A stretch of DNA of 64,000 nt from Flammeovirga agarivorans (GCF_012641475.1 NZ_JABAIL010000011.1:1-64000), one strand, 5' to 3'. Positions 8,622 through 18,530 are shown, counted from the first letter of the stretch. A program made the numbers and translations. Notes: generated from the sequence alone by a model not told the origin.

Positions 8622-10316
8622 TTAATGCATCACAACTTCTTTAGAAGCCCCTTTAGGGTAGCGTATTTCCTCTACCATATCTGTGACTTCTTCAGGTGGT
8701 GTTGCTGTAAACTGAGCAACAATGACTGAAACAATCACATTGATGATCATTGCAATTGTACCAAAACCTTCGGGTGAAATACCGAACCACCAATCTTCAG
8801 GAGTTGTGTCTCCAAATGTATTGAATTTAAAACGTAGAATATAGAAGATCATACTTCCTAGACCGGCTATCATTCCACTGATTGCACCTTCCTTGTTCAT
8901 CCTTTTGTAGAAAATTCCAAGGATAATAGCAGGGAAAAATGATGCAGCCGCTAGTCCAAATGCCAATGCAACAACTGCCGCGACAAAACCAGGAGGGTTA
9001 ATACCAAAGTACCCCGCAACAACCACTGCACATGCCGCCGCCGCTCTTGCAGCGATCAGTTCTCCTTTTTCGGATATATTTGGCATCAGTTGTTTCTTTA
9101 GTAAATCATGTGATACAGATGCTGAAATGACTAATAATAAACCTGCAGCGGTAGATAATGCTGCAGCTAATGCTCCTGCAGCGACTAAAGCAATGACCCA
9201 GTTGGGAAGGTTGGCAATTTCTGGATTGGCCAATACAATTATATCTCGATCTATTTGTAATTCATTTTTAGCCACATCACTTACATACTGAATTTTACCA
9301 TCGTTATTTTTGTCATTGAAAGCAATTAATCCGGTGGTTTCCCATTTGTTAAACCATTCGGGCATAGCATCATACCTCCTTTCGCTTACTGTTTCGATTA
9401 AATTTACTCTTGCAAAAGCAGAGATTGCTGGAGCAGTTGTGTATAAAATAGCAATAAACGCTAAAGCATAACCAGCTGAAGACCGAGCATCTTTTACTTT
9501 TGGAACGGTAAAAAAGCGAACAATTACATGGGGAAGACCTGCAGTTCCTAACATCAAAGCAGCAGTAATACAGAAGACATCAATCATAGACTTTTGACCT
9601 TCGGTATAGGTACTAAAACCTAAATCAACAGAAAGCTGATCGAGTTTGTCTAATAGGTAAGTATCAGAGTTGGCTAGGGTATCCCCAAAACCTAATTGAG
9701 GAATAGGATTTCCTGTTAGTTGAATTGAGATAAAAATTGCAGGTACCATAAAGGCAAAAATCAGAATACAGTACTGTGCTACTTGTGTATAAGTGATCCC
9801 TTTCATACCACCTAAAACAGCATAGATAAAGACTAGTGCCATTCCAATTATAACACCTGTATTAATGTCTACTTCTAAAAAGCGGGAAAATACTACCCCC
9901 ACACCTCTCATTTGACCTGCAACATATGTGAAGGAAACGATTAAGGCAGCAAATATGGCGACTGTTCTTGCTGTTTGGGAATAGTATCGATCACCAATAA
10001 AATCAGGAACGGTAAACTTCCCGAACTTCCTTAAGTAAGGAGCCAATAGTAGAGCAAGAAGAACATATCCTCCTGTCCATCCCATTAGATAAACCCCACC
10101 ATCATACCCCATAAACGAGATAAGGCCAGCCATGGAGATAAATGATGCAGCAGACATCCAATCTGCAGCAGTAGCCATACCATTAGCGAACGGAGATACT
10201 CCGCCACCAGCTACATAAAATTCTTTAGTAGATCCGGCTCTAGACCAGATAGCAATGCCGATATATATTAAGAAGGTAATACCTACAATGAGGTAAGTCC
10301 AAGTTTGAACATTCAT
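8622..10316 (-). CDS. Sodium:solute symporter (SSS family, ActP-like / VC_2705 type)
   Basis: A 564-residue inner-membrane protein with about 13 transmembrane segments and SSS family hallmarks: an early GGGVSPFANGMATAADWMSAASF (~37-59), GYDGGVYLMGWTGGYVLLA, and GGMKGITYTQVAQY (~167-180). The segment ALSTAAGLLLVISASVSHDLL (~384-404) is the usual late conserved core. It follows a DUF4212 small subunit by 30 bp, the arrangement known for acetate/short-chain carboxylate-type symporters of this subgroup. Import of a carboxylate driven by sodium is likely; the exact solute is not shown. A hydrophilic insert near residues 315-360 is a feature of this subgroup. Confidence 0.88.
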   Translation of the reverse strand: MNVQTWTYLIVGITFLIYIGIAIWSRAGSTKEFYVAGGGVSPFANGMATAADWMSAASFISMAGLISFMGYDGGVYLMGWTGGYVLLALLLAPYLRKFGKFTVPDFIGDRYYSQTARTVAIFAALIVSFTYVAGQMRGVGVVFSRFLEVDINTGVIIGMALVFIYAVLGGMKGITYTQVAQYCILIFAFMVPAIFISIQLTGNPIPQLGFGDTLANSDTYLLDKLDQLSVDLGFSTYTEGQKSMIDVFCITAALMLGTAGLPHVIVRFFTVPKVKDARSSAGYALAFIAILYTTAPAISAFARVNLIETVSERRYDAMPEWFNKWETTGLIAFNDKNNDGKIQYVSDVAKNELQIDRDIIVLANPEIANLPNWVIALVAAGALAAALSTAAGLLLVISASVSHDLLKKQLMPNISEKGELIAARAAAACAVVVAGYFGINPPGFVAAVVALAFGLAAASFFPAIILGIFYKRMNKEGAISGMIAGLGSMIFYILRFKFNTFGDTTPEDWWFGISPEGFGTIAMIINVIVSVIVAQFTATPPEEVTDMVEEIRYPKGASKEVVMH

Positions 10317-10346
10317 GAGAGAGAATTTAGTTAAGTTTTAAGTGTT

Positions 10347-10652
10347 TTAGTTGTCGTCTTCTACATCATATTTTTTGTCTAGCTTATTCATTAAAAAGAT
10401 GTAAGCTATAATGAGAATGGTGAAAATGTAAATAGCTCCTTGTTGAGCAAACCAGAAACCGAGTTTAAATCCGCCGATTCGGATTTCATTCAATGTGTCT
10501 CGAAATAGTATTCCTGCTCCGAATGAACAGAGAAACCATATACTCAACAAAGCACCGAGGTATTTTAAGTTAGTTTTCCAGTACTTTTTACGAGCAATGT
10601 TAGTCTCTTTGTTTTCACTTGTTGGAATCATTTCTTCTTTTAGTTCATTCAT
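10347..10652 (-). CDS. DUF4212 small subunit of sodium:solute symporter
   Basis: A 101-residue protein with two transmembrane helices (residues ~32-50 and ~72-90), the motif KYWKTNLKYLGALLSIWFLCSFGAGILF, and a loop containing GFKLGFWFAQQGAIY. This is the standard pattern of the DUF4212 partner found directly upstream of VC_2705-type symporters. It is the first gene of a two-gene operon with the symporter, 30 bp apart, and probably forms a complex with it in the inner membrane. Confidence 0.9.
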   Translation of the reverse strand: MNELKEEMIPTSENKETNIARKKYWKTNLKYLGALLSIWFLCSFGAGILFRDTLNEIRIGGFKLGFWFAQQGAIYIFTILIIAYIFLMNKLDKKYDVEDDN

Positions 10653-10782
10653 AAAAAATAGTCTAATTTGTAATAATTCATCATAGAAAATTACATAAAC
10701 TATAGAATACTTTCAAAGAAAATGGAAGATTACTTAAATAGATGGAGTGTTCTTGTATTTATTTGATACACATAATTATATA

Positions 10783-10822
10783 AAAAAATAAATGCCACCA
10801 ATGGTTGACATTAGCGGCATTT
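10783..10822 (-). terminator. Terminator for the cupin gene (minus strand)
   Basis: Stem AAATGCC (10790-10796) with GGCATTT (10816-10822); on the minus strand it is followed by a run of T's. The stem is partly imperfect near the loop. Confidence 0.7.
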
Positions 10823-10830
10823 AATTGCTA

Positions 10831-11169
10831 TTACTTAGCTACATTCTTGACTCTATTACTATCGTCGTATTTTGTGAGTGTTAGCCTTACGATACTATCT
10901 TTTGTTGCTTTTAAATCATGTGGAACATGGCCATCTAAAGTAAGTAAATCTCCTTCGGCTAGATGAAGAATTTCATTATTTACTCCAAAGTCGATATTAC
11001 CTTTTACCATTTCGATAACGATAGGAGTAGGTGCTTTATGTTCTTTCATCACCGATCCTTCTTTCATGGCTATTCTAATCTCTTTTGTAAATTCTGTTTC
11101 GAAAAGTACAGAGATCATAGGTTTGACATCACTGTATTGTAGGTCTTGATAAATGTTAGATTTTTTCAT
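10831..11169 (-). CDS. Small cupin-domain protein
   Basis: A 112-residue single-domain cupin. The conserved beta-barrel core runs from ~40 to 100, with HKAPTPIVIEMVKGNIDFGV, LAEGDLLTLDGHVPHDLKA and a final VRLTL strand. His44 and the GHVPH histidines could bind a metal, but the first motif is degenerate (no full G-X5-HXH). Such small cupins are often sensors or minor enzymes; I assign no reaction. It is monocistronic with its own terminator. Confidence 0.75.
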   Translation of the reverse strand: MKKSNIYQDLQYSDVKPMISVLFETEFTKEIRIAMKEGSVMKEHKAPTPIVIEMVKGNIDFGVNNEILHLAEGDLLTLDGHVPHDLKATKDSIVRLTLTKYDDSNRVKNVAK

Positions 11170-11267
11170 TTTCGTTCTCTTTGTTTTTACAAAGTTAAGA
11201 CCACATATAGCAATATTTCTTGATATAAATCAGGTTTAGAGCTGAGTTTTTATCAAAGCTTTGCCAC

Positions 11268-13391
11268 CTATTTCTTAACAATATCTTTAGACACTGAAAT
11301 AGCATTTGAAATACATTTAGCTGCCTGTTTTCCAGCAATTACGGTCCCTTCCATATATCCTACATTGAGACCAAAATTAATCCAATCACCAGAGAAATAA
11401 AGGTTATCATAACCAGTTTCATCTGCTTTTAAACGGTATTTATTACTTCCTGGCCTTGCAATTACATAATGCATTGAAGGGTCTATATTTGTAAGGAAAA
11501 ACTGATTGTTGAATTTTTCCTCCAAGGTTTCTTCTTCTTGTGAGTCACAAAGTAGAGCATAATCAAATTGATTGTCTTTGACTGCATTTGGCCATATCCA
11601 ACCCATGTTTTTATTCATGTACTCCTTTGCAACCTTTTTTAATAATGTGATCTGATCAGCAGGGTAGGACGTTTTACTTTTATCAAAATCAGTCAGATGG
11701 TTCGGCCAAGTACCACACCAATAGCTAATTTGCTTCGCCTCGTTTCCTTTTTGCCATTTTTCATAAGGAGAAACGAAGGTCATTGTTGTCCATGAATACA
11801 AAGGATCATCATAGATGACAGTATTAGCATAAGACTTTTCTTTCATGCCCCATTCACCTAGATCCATACCCAATTCCTGATCGTCTTTTTTCAGCCAGAA
11901 TTGAACATTTGCAGTAGCAGATGCTTCCACATTTTCTACCATATTTTTCCACTCTTGCTTACTTTCTACTATATCTTTACATATATATTTCAGTGGCTTA
12001 ATGGAAGTGGCCAACACAGCGATGTCAAAATCAACACCTTTAGAAAGTTGTAAGGAATCTACATTTTTCCATTCAGACCAATGCGATTCAAGGTTTACTT
12101 TTCCTTCTTCAATTTGCTTCGCTTGTATTGGATTAATTTGGTTTAAATCGGGAGTAGTTCTCCATTGAAAAACTCCTTTTTGTTTGACAATAGGGTTATA
12201 TTCTTTAATATTTTCTTGAAGATCAACTTGTCTATCTAGCTTGATCGATTCAATTTCTTTTCCATCAGAATAATTCACTTGATTCAATTGATGGAAGAAT
12301 TTAAACTTGATTCCTTTATGTCTAAGTGCAACAAACAAAGGTGCAATAAACGACCCGCCTGTTCCACCGACTAAGTTCCATACAAAGCTGCCTTTATAGC
12401 TAGGGATCATAAGCATCATATTGATAGCAATATCTGCTGCCACTTTACCCTTTTCACCATTTAACATGTTAGAGAATGTTCCTTTATAGAGAAACCTCAC
12501 AATGGATGAATTGATAATCTGATCGTCAGCTCCGTGCTTGCTTAACCATTCAGAAAAGTCGTAATGGTTAATATTACTCCAATTGAATTCTGTCTCCTCA
12601 TATACATCAGAGAAAACGCCTTTTAGGGAAACTAATACTAAAATTAATAACTCTCGAATTCGTCTTAAAGCATTACTTTTATCTAGAGCATTAGCTATGA
12701 CATTACTTTTTAATAGCTTAATGACTCTTTCGGAAGAGGCTATGATCCTTTTTACAGATTTATTATCTGGGTTAGATGTGATATCATTCGATAAACTTTC
12801 GAAGATCGATATGATACGTTTCATCCACCAAGCATCACTTTTAGAGATATGCTGCTTAAAGAAAAGTCTATTCAGCATTCGATTTTTGAACGCGACTTTT
12901 CCGGCTTTGTTTTTCTGATACGGAGACCCCAAAAGTGTTTCTAAACCTAATGCAATAAACTCTTGAATAGAAACCGAAATATCTTTATCTTCGATGGACC
13001 CAGGCTCTAAGTTATTTTCTGGTAAGACAAATGGCCAATCTAACCATTTATCGTCTTTACTAGGCTCAACCAAAGAGGTAACGGGATTGGCTTTAAAGGC
13101 ATCTTTCCAACTTTTAAATGCTCCATCCTCATTTATTTTATTTTCTTCGATATAAGAATACACTTCCTTAACCAAACGGAAAGCATTATGGTACCAACCT
13201 TGGAACATATGGATTCCAATTTCTTCAATTCTGCCCTGTTCATTGATACCAGTAGAGGCTTTACCACCACATCTCCATCCTTGTTGGTAAATCGTTATAT
13301 CGTATTTTTTTTCCCAATCTTTCTGATTAGTTAATTCCCATGCGGTAGTTAATCCGGCGATTCCACCTCCGAATATTGCAATTTTTTTCAT
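11268..13391 (-). CDS. Large FAD-dependent amine-oxidase/phytoene-desaturase-like oxidoreductase
   Basis: A 707-residue flavoprotein. The N-terminus carries the dinucleotide-binding motif FGGGIAGLTTAWEL (residues ~7-20) and the second conserved stretch GWRCGGKASTG (~42-52), as in NAD(P)-binding amine-oxidase/phytoene-desaturase-type enzymes. The C-terminus has the matching FAD motif LYFSGDWINFGLNVGYMEGTVIAGKQAA (~660-687). The protein is longer than classic desaturases (~490) and resembles a ~700-residue subgroup seen in cyanobacteria and proteobacteria whose substrate is not established. It lies 3 bp downstream of a gene I do not recognise, so the two are probably translated together. Confidence 0.8.
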   Translation of the reverse strand: MKKIAIFGGGIAGLTTAWELTNQKDWEKKYDITIYQQGWRCGGKASTGINEQGRIEEIGIHMFQGWYHNAFRLVKEVYSYIEENKINEDGAFKSWKDAFKANPVTSLVEPSKDDKWLDWPFVLPENNLEPGSIEDKDISVSIQEFIALGLETLLGSPYQKNKAGKVAFKNRMLNRLFFKQHISKSDAWWMKRIISIFESLSNDITSNPDNKSVKRIIASSERVIKLLKSNVIANALDKSNALRRIRELLILVLVSLKGVFSDVYEETEFNWSNINHYDFSEWLSKHGADDQIINSSIVRFLYKGTFSNMLNGEKGKVAADIAINMMLMIPSYKGSFVWNLVGGTGGSFIAPLFVALRHKGIKFKFFHQLNQVNYSDGKEIESIKLDRQVDLQENIKEYNPIVKQKGVFQWRTTPDLNQINPIQAKQIEEGKVNLESHWSEWKNVDSLQLSKGVDFDIAVLATSIKPLKYICKDIVESKQEWKNMVENVEASATANVQFWLKKDDQELGMDLGEWGMKEKSYANTVIYDDPLYSWTTMTFVSPYEKWQKGNEAKQISYWCGTWPNHLTDFDKSKTSYPADQITLLKKVAKEYMNKNMGWIWPNAVKDNQFDYALLCDSQEEETLEEKFNNQFFLTNIDPSMHYVIARPGSNKYRLKADETGYDNLYFSGDWINFGLNVGYMEGTVIAGKQAAKCISNAISVSKDIVKK

Positions 13392-13394
13392 TTG

Positions 13395-14054
13395 CTAAAT
13401 TAAGTTTGTAATGCTAAAGTTTAGTTTTGATTGATGTAAAGGGTAAGCAGTAGGGTAGAGTTGTTTTACTTTTGTAAGTTTATCTACCACAGAGAACTTA
13501 GGATCAGCAATAAATCTACCAATAAATCCTAGGTATTTGCATTTTCCTTCTACGACCTTCTCCATATATAAAACCCTATTAATTACCTCTTGTATAAATA
13601 CTTGTTCATGATAAGGTTCTTTGTCTATTAATGATGAATAGGTATCACATGCGAACAAAATCGTTGAATTATGTGCTCGATACCATGTGATTGCACTGGG
13701 TGCATTAAAATAGTCTATCCATTTTTGTACTGGAATTAAATTTGAAGTATCCGTTTGTCCATTTTCATAATAATATGAAGCCAAAGTAGAGAGATAGATG
13801 TACTTTAAATTGGTGTTGTACCACCAATGATTATTATACTTTTTGTCTAGTACTCCTCTTTTAATTTCCCACTCTAAAAAGTCGATTTCAGATTTACCAA
13901 AACCGTAATTTGACTTCTTAGAAAAACCATATTTAATATAAAAGTCTTTTCTAGCTTTTAATCGTCGTTCAGGATGGTCTTTAATAGTGTCAATAAGTCG
14001 TGATACTTTAAATTCAATAGTAGCATAGTTTGCGTCAAAAAAATTACTTGTCAT
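13395..14054 (-). CDS. Unrecognised protein, partner of FAD oxidoreductase
   Basis: A 219-residue soluble protein rich in Tyr, Lys and Trp, with no signal peptide or membrane segment. Its predicted structure looks mainly alpha-helical (YKLKYIYLSTLASYYYEN-like amphipathic stretches). I do not recognise the family. It is the first gene of a two-gene unit: its stop is 3 bp before the ATG of the FAD oxidoreductase, so a shared pathway or complex is likely. The ATG at 14054 is the only sensible start. Confidence 0.6.
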   Translation of the reverse strand: MTSNFFDANYATIEFKVSRLIDTIKDHPERRLKARKDFYIKYGFSKKSNYGFGKSEIDFLEWEIKRGVLDKKYNNHWWYNTNLKYIYLSTLASYYYENGQTDTSNLIPVQKWIDYFNAPSAITWYRAHNSTILFACDTYSSLIDKEPYHEQVFIQEVINRVLYMEKVVEGKCKYLGFIGRFIADPKFSVVDKLTKVKQLYPTAYPLHQSKLNFSITNLI

Positions 14055-14236
14055 TGTTAAGAAAGCTTGAGAACAGATTAGATAATTAGTATAATATTAC
14101 TAATATTTTTCGTAAAAAGCGTTTCGCTAATATTAATTCTTACAATTTGATCGTCTGAGTTTACAAATTTGATGATTTAAAGAGTAATTAAGAACTCAAA
14201 GTATAGGTTGTTATTTATTATTTATATTACAAATTA

Positions 14237-14272
14237 AAAAACAAAAAGCAGCAAAAGTAAACTTGCTGCTTT
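14237..14272 (-). terminator. Terminator of the GH86 gene (minus strand)
   Basis: Perfect 10-bp stem AAAGCAGCAA (14245-14254) with TTGCTGCTTT (14263-14272). On the minus strand the stem runs into a T-rich tract (A-run at 14235-14247). Confidence 0.85.
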
Positions 14273-14299
14273 CGAAGTACAAAGTAGAGGTAAGTGAGT

Positions 14300-16498
14300 T
14301 TAATTTTTTACAATTTTCTTTGAAATAATACCACTTTCCGTTTCAATATTTATGATATAAACACCCACTTTAAGTGTAGATATATCTATCTCTTTTTGCT
14401 TTGTGGTCAATACAACCTGTCCTGATAGGGAAACAATATCACTTTTAATATTTCCTTCTATACCTCTTAGATGTATAATACTATCACTTGGAATAGGGCA
14501 TATATTCAATTGATCGATCTTTTGTTCTAATCCTAAAGGTTGATCATTTTCATTACCCATATTGAATGTAGATCGTTGAACGGGTACTGATAATTCATAA
14601 GTTTTAAGAATCATAGTTGAGATATGTCCACCGTCATCATCAAAAGATACAGTGATTGTGTTATTTTCAGATAGATGGTCATATTCTACTGGAACTTCTA
14701 TAACACCAAAGAAACGGTCACGATTTTCTTGATGATTACCTTTCCAATTGTTGGGTACCTGAATTTGTTTGCCATTTACCTTTACTTTTGGAGTAAGCGA
14801 TTTCCCTAGATCTCTACCTAAACCAATTCTTAATATTGCCTCTCCATTTTTATCAATGTGTACCTTATTGATTTGAAAAGAGACTTCTTTATTTGCAGTG
14901 ATCGGCTGTAAATAAGTATCAGCATAGAATAATTGCTCCTTCTTCATCTCGTCGATAGTAACATCATCGGTAAATGTGTATTCTAAGATCATCGTACCTT
15001 CAGAACCAATGGTTACTTCTGATACATGTTCTGTGTAGTAAGTAGTATCTAATTGTGTGATAAGGTTGTTTTCATAAGCATGTTTTACCATTAAGTCGCT
15101 TATTGGGTATGCTGTAATATTACTGATATTGAGCTGAATATCTTTCACTTCTTGGTCTAAGTTACTTAGTATCAAGTATAACTTATTTCCATCTATATAG
15201 GCATCAGAAAGTAGATCGAAGTCAGTAGGTTTTGTGTCTATTCTTGTCCCCTTAACATTCGCCCATAATTCAAAAAACTTCAATAGATCAGTATAAACAT
15301 AACCAGAATGAGGATCTTCTCCTTCAACTTCTCCAATCTCTCTCATAAGGCGAGGTCCGTAGGTATTGTATTCATCTTCAGCTTTATTGTGTGCCCATGA
15401 AGCTTTGGTTAAAACAAATGGAATTGCATTGATGATTTGGTCCTGACGTTCCATTAGTTGAATCATCATAGAAGAGAAAGAACGGACATTGTACCAATCT
15501 CTCTCTGCATAATAAGGTCCATCACAACTTGGGCAAAACCATCCGTATTCAGAAATAGACCAAGGTTTTACCTCACCTAATTGGAGCATACTATAATGAT
15601 TGATCATATCCATGATGGCCTCGATATTGCTTCCTTTTCGTTGCTTTTCTAGCATGTCAGACTGGTCTCCAACAAAATCATATAAGTGAAAAGAGAAAAA
15701 ATCCATTTCTTCACCAGCAACATCAATAAATAGTTTCCAGTTTTTCTCCCAATGCCCAAAATCATGGTCTTCATAGGCGGGATGGGCTGCAGTATAACCA
15801 CCAACTAAAACATCAGGATGGTCTTTTTTGATTCTTTTGGCTACTACATTATGCATTTTTGCAATATCTTCATGGGAAGTATTGTATTGATAGGCTTTTA
15901 CAAAGGGCTCATTTAAGACCTCTACCAGTCTTGGTTTTTGTTTACCAGTAGTGCCCCCTTCTCCAAAATAGTGCGTGAGGTAATTACTAAAAAATTCAGC
16001 AACAGCATCATTCCCATCATAAGCCCATGGCGATGCATCACTACAGCAAGAACTAGGGCTGGTAAGTTGACCATTGGGATACATTGGCCACATTTGCCCT
16101 CCCTCCATCATGTAAATTTCTCTATTTTCTAATGCATGTGCACTGGTTTTAGAGGCATAATTACTTTTTGCTTGTTGTCCTTTCTCTTGCATATGAGAAA
16201 TATCCGGCCAACCCGGTTTGTTTGGATCTTCTCTCACCTGATTAAATTCCCAAACGATAGACCCATTGTTTCTACCGAGGTATATATCATAATCATTTAA
16301 AAAGGAGTCACGTTGTTCATCACTATCCCATTCATTTCCAACAATATTTTCATGGAATACCATAAATTTGGATCTGTCAAACTCTGCACTGTTGCCAACA
16401 ACATGTTTCATATTGAGGTTAACATCAAGTGTATCTTGCCCAAATAATGTAATACAAGATAGAGCTAGAATAATAGTGGTTATAGGCTTGTAGTTCAT
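14300..16498 (-). CDS. GH86 beta-agarase/porphyranase with T9SS tail
   Basis: A ~732-residue secreted enzyme. A signal peptide ends at FGQ, then the GH86 N-terminal pattern LDVNLNMKHVVGNSAEFDRSKF and DIYLGRNNGSIVW. Clan GH-A catalytic pairs are visible: LVEVLNEP (acid/base Glu199, counted from an upstream TTG; 197 from the ATG) and WSISEYGW (nucleophile Glu319/317). Residues ~540-640 form the C-terminal beta-domain shared by all GH86 in this window. The last ~75 residues are a T9SS sorting domain ending in SKKIVKN, so it is exported to the surface. I prefer ATG 16498 over TTG 16504. GH86 members cut beta-1,4 bonds of agarose or porphyran; which one is not resolvable by eye. Confidence 0.88.
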   Translation of the reverse strand: MNYKPITTIILALSCITLFGQDTLDVNLNMKHVVGNSAEFDRSKFMVFHENIVGNEWDSDEQRDSFLNDYDIYLGRNNGSIVWEFNQVREDPNKPGWPDISHMQEKGQQAKSNYASKTSAHALENREIYMMEGGQMWPMYPNGQLTSPSSCCSDASPWAYDGNDAVAEFFSNYLTHYFGEGGTTGKQKPRLVEVLNEPFVKAYQYNTSHEDIAKMHNVVAKRIKKDHPDVLVGGYTAAHPAYEDHDFGHWEKNWKLFIDVAGEEMDFFSFHLYDFVGDQSDMLEKQRKGSNIEAIMDMINHYSMLQLGEVKPWSISEYGWFCPSCDGPYYAERDWYNVRSFSSMMIQLMERQDQIINAIPFVLTKASWAHNKAEDEYNTYGPRLMREIGEVEGEDPHSGYVYTDLLKFFELWANVKGTRIDTKPTDFDLLSDAYIDGNKLYLILSNLDQEVKDIQLNISNITAYPISDLMVKHAYENNLITQLDTTYYTEHVSEVTIGSEGTMILEYTFTDDVTIDEMKKEQLFYADTYLQPITANKEVSFQINKVHIDKNGEAILRIGLGRDLGKSLTPKVKVNGKQIQVPNNWKGNHQENRDRFFGVIEVPVEYDHLSENNTITVSFDDDGGHISTMILKTYELSVPVQRSTFNMGNENDQPLGLEQKIDQLNICPIPSDSIIHLRGIEGNIKSDIVSLSGQVVLTTKQKEIDISTLKVGVYIINIETESGIISKKIVKN

Positions 16499-16687
16499 TA
16501 TCAAATAAGTTTTTATTGATTAATTCATTTCATACTATCAAGCCAAATTTACAATTGACTCTATCCAAGCTTTAAGATAAATTGTTGAAATATAGGGGGT
16601 AAAGTCAATGTTCAGTTAATAATGAGTGGAAAAATTTTGTGATGTAGAGGTGGTTAATTTCGATTCAATATTGACAATGATAAAGGG

Positions 16688-17845
16688 TTAATTTTTACTG
16701 ACCACCCAATCATCAGTCTCCTTAAGTAACTTTACAGCGACCTTATAGTGAGCATTTTTATCTATTGCAGTAAGTTTTAAAGATGCTTGTGATGTTTCAC
16801 CAATCAGTTGACCATTCTTATACCATCTGTATTTTACTCCATTTTTATTGGTCGATAGTTTTTTCTTTTTAATGATCATCTTTGGTGATTCCTCTTTTAG
16901 GACGCTTCCAATCTTTTGAGCAATAATTAACGCCCCTTCTTTATCGGGGTGTACGCCATCAGGAAATAACTTTTGTTTATTCTGAGTTGCTTCATGAATA
17001 TCAATCAGGTTGATCCCCATTTCTTCTGAGACCTCTTTTATTATTGGAATAATTCCTTTTTCAATATTTGTGTTACTTACATCAAAATTATGATTGTAGG
17101 CAAAAGCAGGAGTGGCTAAATAGATTGTAGGCGAAGTTGATAGTGTATCAAATGAGTTATAAAACTCAATGAGGTCTCGTTTCAAGTGCTCTTTTCTTTT
17201 ATCCCAAATAAAAGGTTTAGAGTCATTAGTTCCCAACATTATTACTACAACATTTGGGAGAAAAGGTTTATGGGAATAGTTGAATTCTGAGGTTTTCCAA
17301 TAAGAATCATTGATGTCTTTTGACATCGTTTTTCCTGGATTACCAAAGTTGTAGGTTATATATTCCTCTCCTAAAATCTTTTGCAATTGAGCAGGATAGC
17401 AAATTTTTGCTCTTTCACTTCCCAAACCATGACCGTATGTAATACTATTGCCTACACAAGCTACTTTTATCTTATCTTCTGGAAAATCGCCATTACAAAG
17501 ACCAAATGGTACAATTGGTAAAACTTTATCTTGATCTACAGTTACAGACCTGAAGCCACCGTTAGCACAAGGACCAAAAGCAAACTCCCCGCCTTCCCAT
17601 ATTGGACCGTTGAAGAATTTATATTCATAAGTTTGTCCTTCGTCTAAGTCTAATGTTATTTCATAAATATTGTTAGTGGTCTTCGATAAAGGGTTTTGAT
17701 CAAATTTCCACCAGTTGATTTCCCCTGAAATATAGATACCTTTTGGGTGCACCTCAATTCCTTCTAGATCGACCCTAAAAGTAATATTTGTGGCATTGGA
17801 ACAAATTGAGACCAGAAGTAGGGATAAAAAAATTACGCTTTTCAA
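16688..17845 (-). CDS. Secreted SGNH/GDSL-type esterase
   Basis: A 385-residue protein with a signal peptide (~1-18). An N-terminal beta-sandwich (~20-120) resembles starch-binding/CBM48-like folds (GIYISGEINWWKFDQNPL, YEYKFFNG). The SGNH hydrolase domain follows at ~125-315 with block I VACVGNSITYG (nucleophile Ser134), block III GTNDSK (Asn207) and block V DGVHP (Asp296/His299). A short Ig-like tail ends the protein, without a canonical T9SS domain. The only start that keeps the signal peptide is TTG 17845; an in-frame stop lies ~9 codons upstream and no ATG precedes the peptide. SGNH enzymes often de-acetylate polysaccharides; the target here is unknown. Confidence 0.8.
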   Translation of the reverse strand: MKSVIFLSLLLVSICSNATNITFRVDLEGIEVHPKGIYISGEINWWKFDQNPLSKTTNNIYEITLDLDEGQTYEYKFFNGPIWEGGEFAFGPCANGGFRSVTVDQDKVLPIVPFGLCNGDFPEDKIKVACVGNSITYGHGLGSERAKICYPAQLQKILGEEYITYNFGNPGKTMSKDINDSYWKTSEFNYSHKPFLPNVVVIMLGTNDSKPFIWDKRKEHLKRDLIEFYNSFDTLSTSPTIYLATPAFAYNHNFDVSNTNIEKGIIPIIKEVSEEMGINLIDIHEATQNKQKLFPDGVHPDKEGALIIAQKIGSVLKEESPKMIIKKKKLSTNKNGVKYRWYKNGQLIGETSQASLKLTAIDKNAHYKVAVKLLKETDDWVVSKN

Positions 17846-17957
17846 GAGGATTGTATTTATATAGGTTTTCTATTCAACCCAAAAGTAAAACGTTAATGTT
17901 GTATACACAATGATGTTTAACAATGTTATATCCTAATCGAAAAGCAATTTTTGAAAT

Positions 17958-17991
17958 ATAAAAAAGACTTTATCGCTAAAATAAAGTCTTT
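17958..17991. terminator. Rho-independent terminator
   Basis: Perfect 11-bp stem AAAGACTTTAT (17963-17973) with ATAAAGTCTTT (17981-17991). On the minus strand it is followed by T's (A-run 17959-17965), so it ends the small HTH gene just to its right. Confidence 0.85.
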
Positions 17992-18000
17992 CTGAATGTG

Positions 18001-18249
18001 TTAACTATTACATTGGTCTAATAAGTCACAGGCGATTACTTCACCTAGAGGACTTAGTTTAATATAAATTTCTTGATGATCATTTATAGAGTTTTCTACA
18101 ATACCCTTACGTTCTAATTCTTGGGTAATGTTCAATAAATCATGTGATGTTGCAGACAAACCAAATGATTTGGTCATTTCTTGTAATGATACATCTTTCA
18201 TAATCATAGTTCCTTGAATGATCTTATTGGTTAGGTTGTTGTCGTTCAT
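18001..18249 (-). CDS. Small winged-helix-like protein
   Basis: An 82-residue soluble protein that looks like a single winged-helix domain: helices over residues ~5-45 (SLQEMTKSFGLS resembles a recognition segment), then LERKGIVEN and a beta-wing IYIKLSPLGEVIACDLL. The pattern is that of small MarR/PadR-like or DprA-winged-helix proteins. It may be a regulator, and lies next to the long regulatory region of the large GH86 gene, but a role there is only a guess. It has its own terminator. Confidence 0.55.
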   Translation of the reverse strand: MNDNNLTNKIIQGTMIMKDVSLQEMTKSFGLSATSHDLLNITQELERKGIVENSINDHQEIYIKLSPLGEVIACDLLDQCNS

Positions 18250-18515
18250 AATAATTCATTTAGTTTTTTATTATTGATTATATCTAACGACGGTTCCTAC
18301 TTACCTTTCAACTATGAATTGCTTTTTTATTGACGAAAAGTGATTGTTATTCTATTAATCTTTAGTTGTTACAAGTAGTTACAGAATAATTTCTTCATGA
18401 TTTGGGGAGAAAAATATTGTTTTTCTAAATAGACTACTGAACAATACTCTTTTGCGTATATCAAGTAAAAATCTATGTAAAAAGACTGTTTTTTGCATGA
18501 AAATGAGAATATATT

Positions 18516-18530
18516 CAGTTTTTGTCTAGT
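18516..18530 (+). promoter_or_regulatory. 15-base repeated element, copy A
   Basis: CAGTTTTTGTCTAGT, identical to copy B 86 bases downstream and 14/15 identical to the copy upstream of the sulfatase gene. It holds two AGT triplets 11 bases apart. It is a candidate regulator site or promoter element for the large GH86 gene. Confidence 0.5.

Noticed and set aside
13837-13851. Strong match (13/15) to the repeated CAGTTTTTGTCTAGT element
   Set aside because: It lies inside a gene and is explained by the codons for Leu-Asp-Lys-Lys read on the other strand; a similar partial match lies near 10370 for the same reason.
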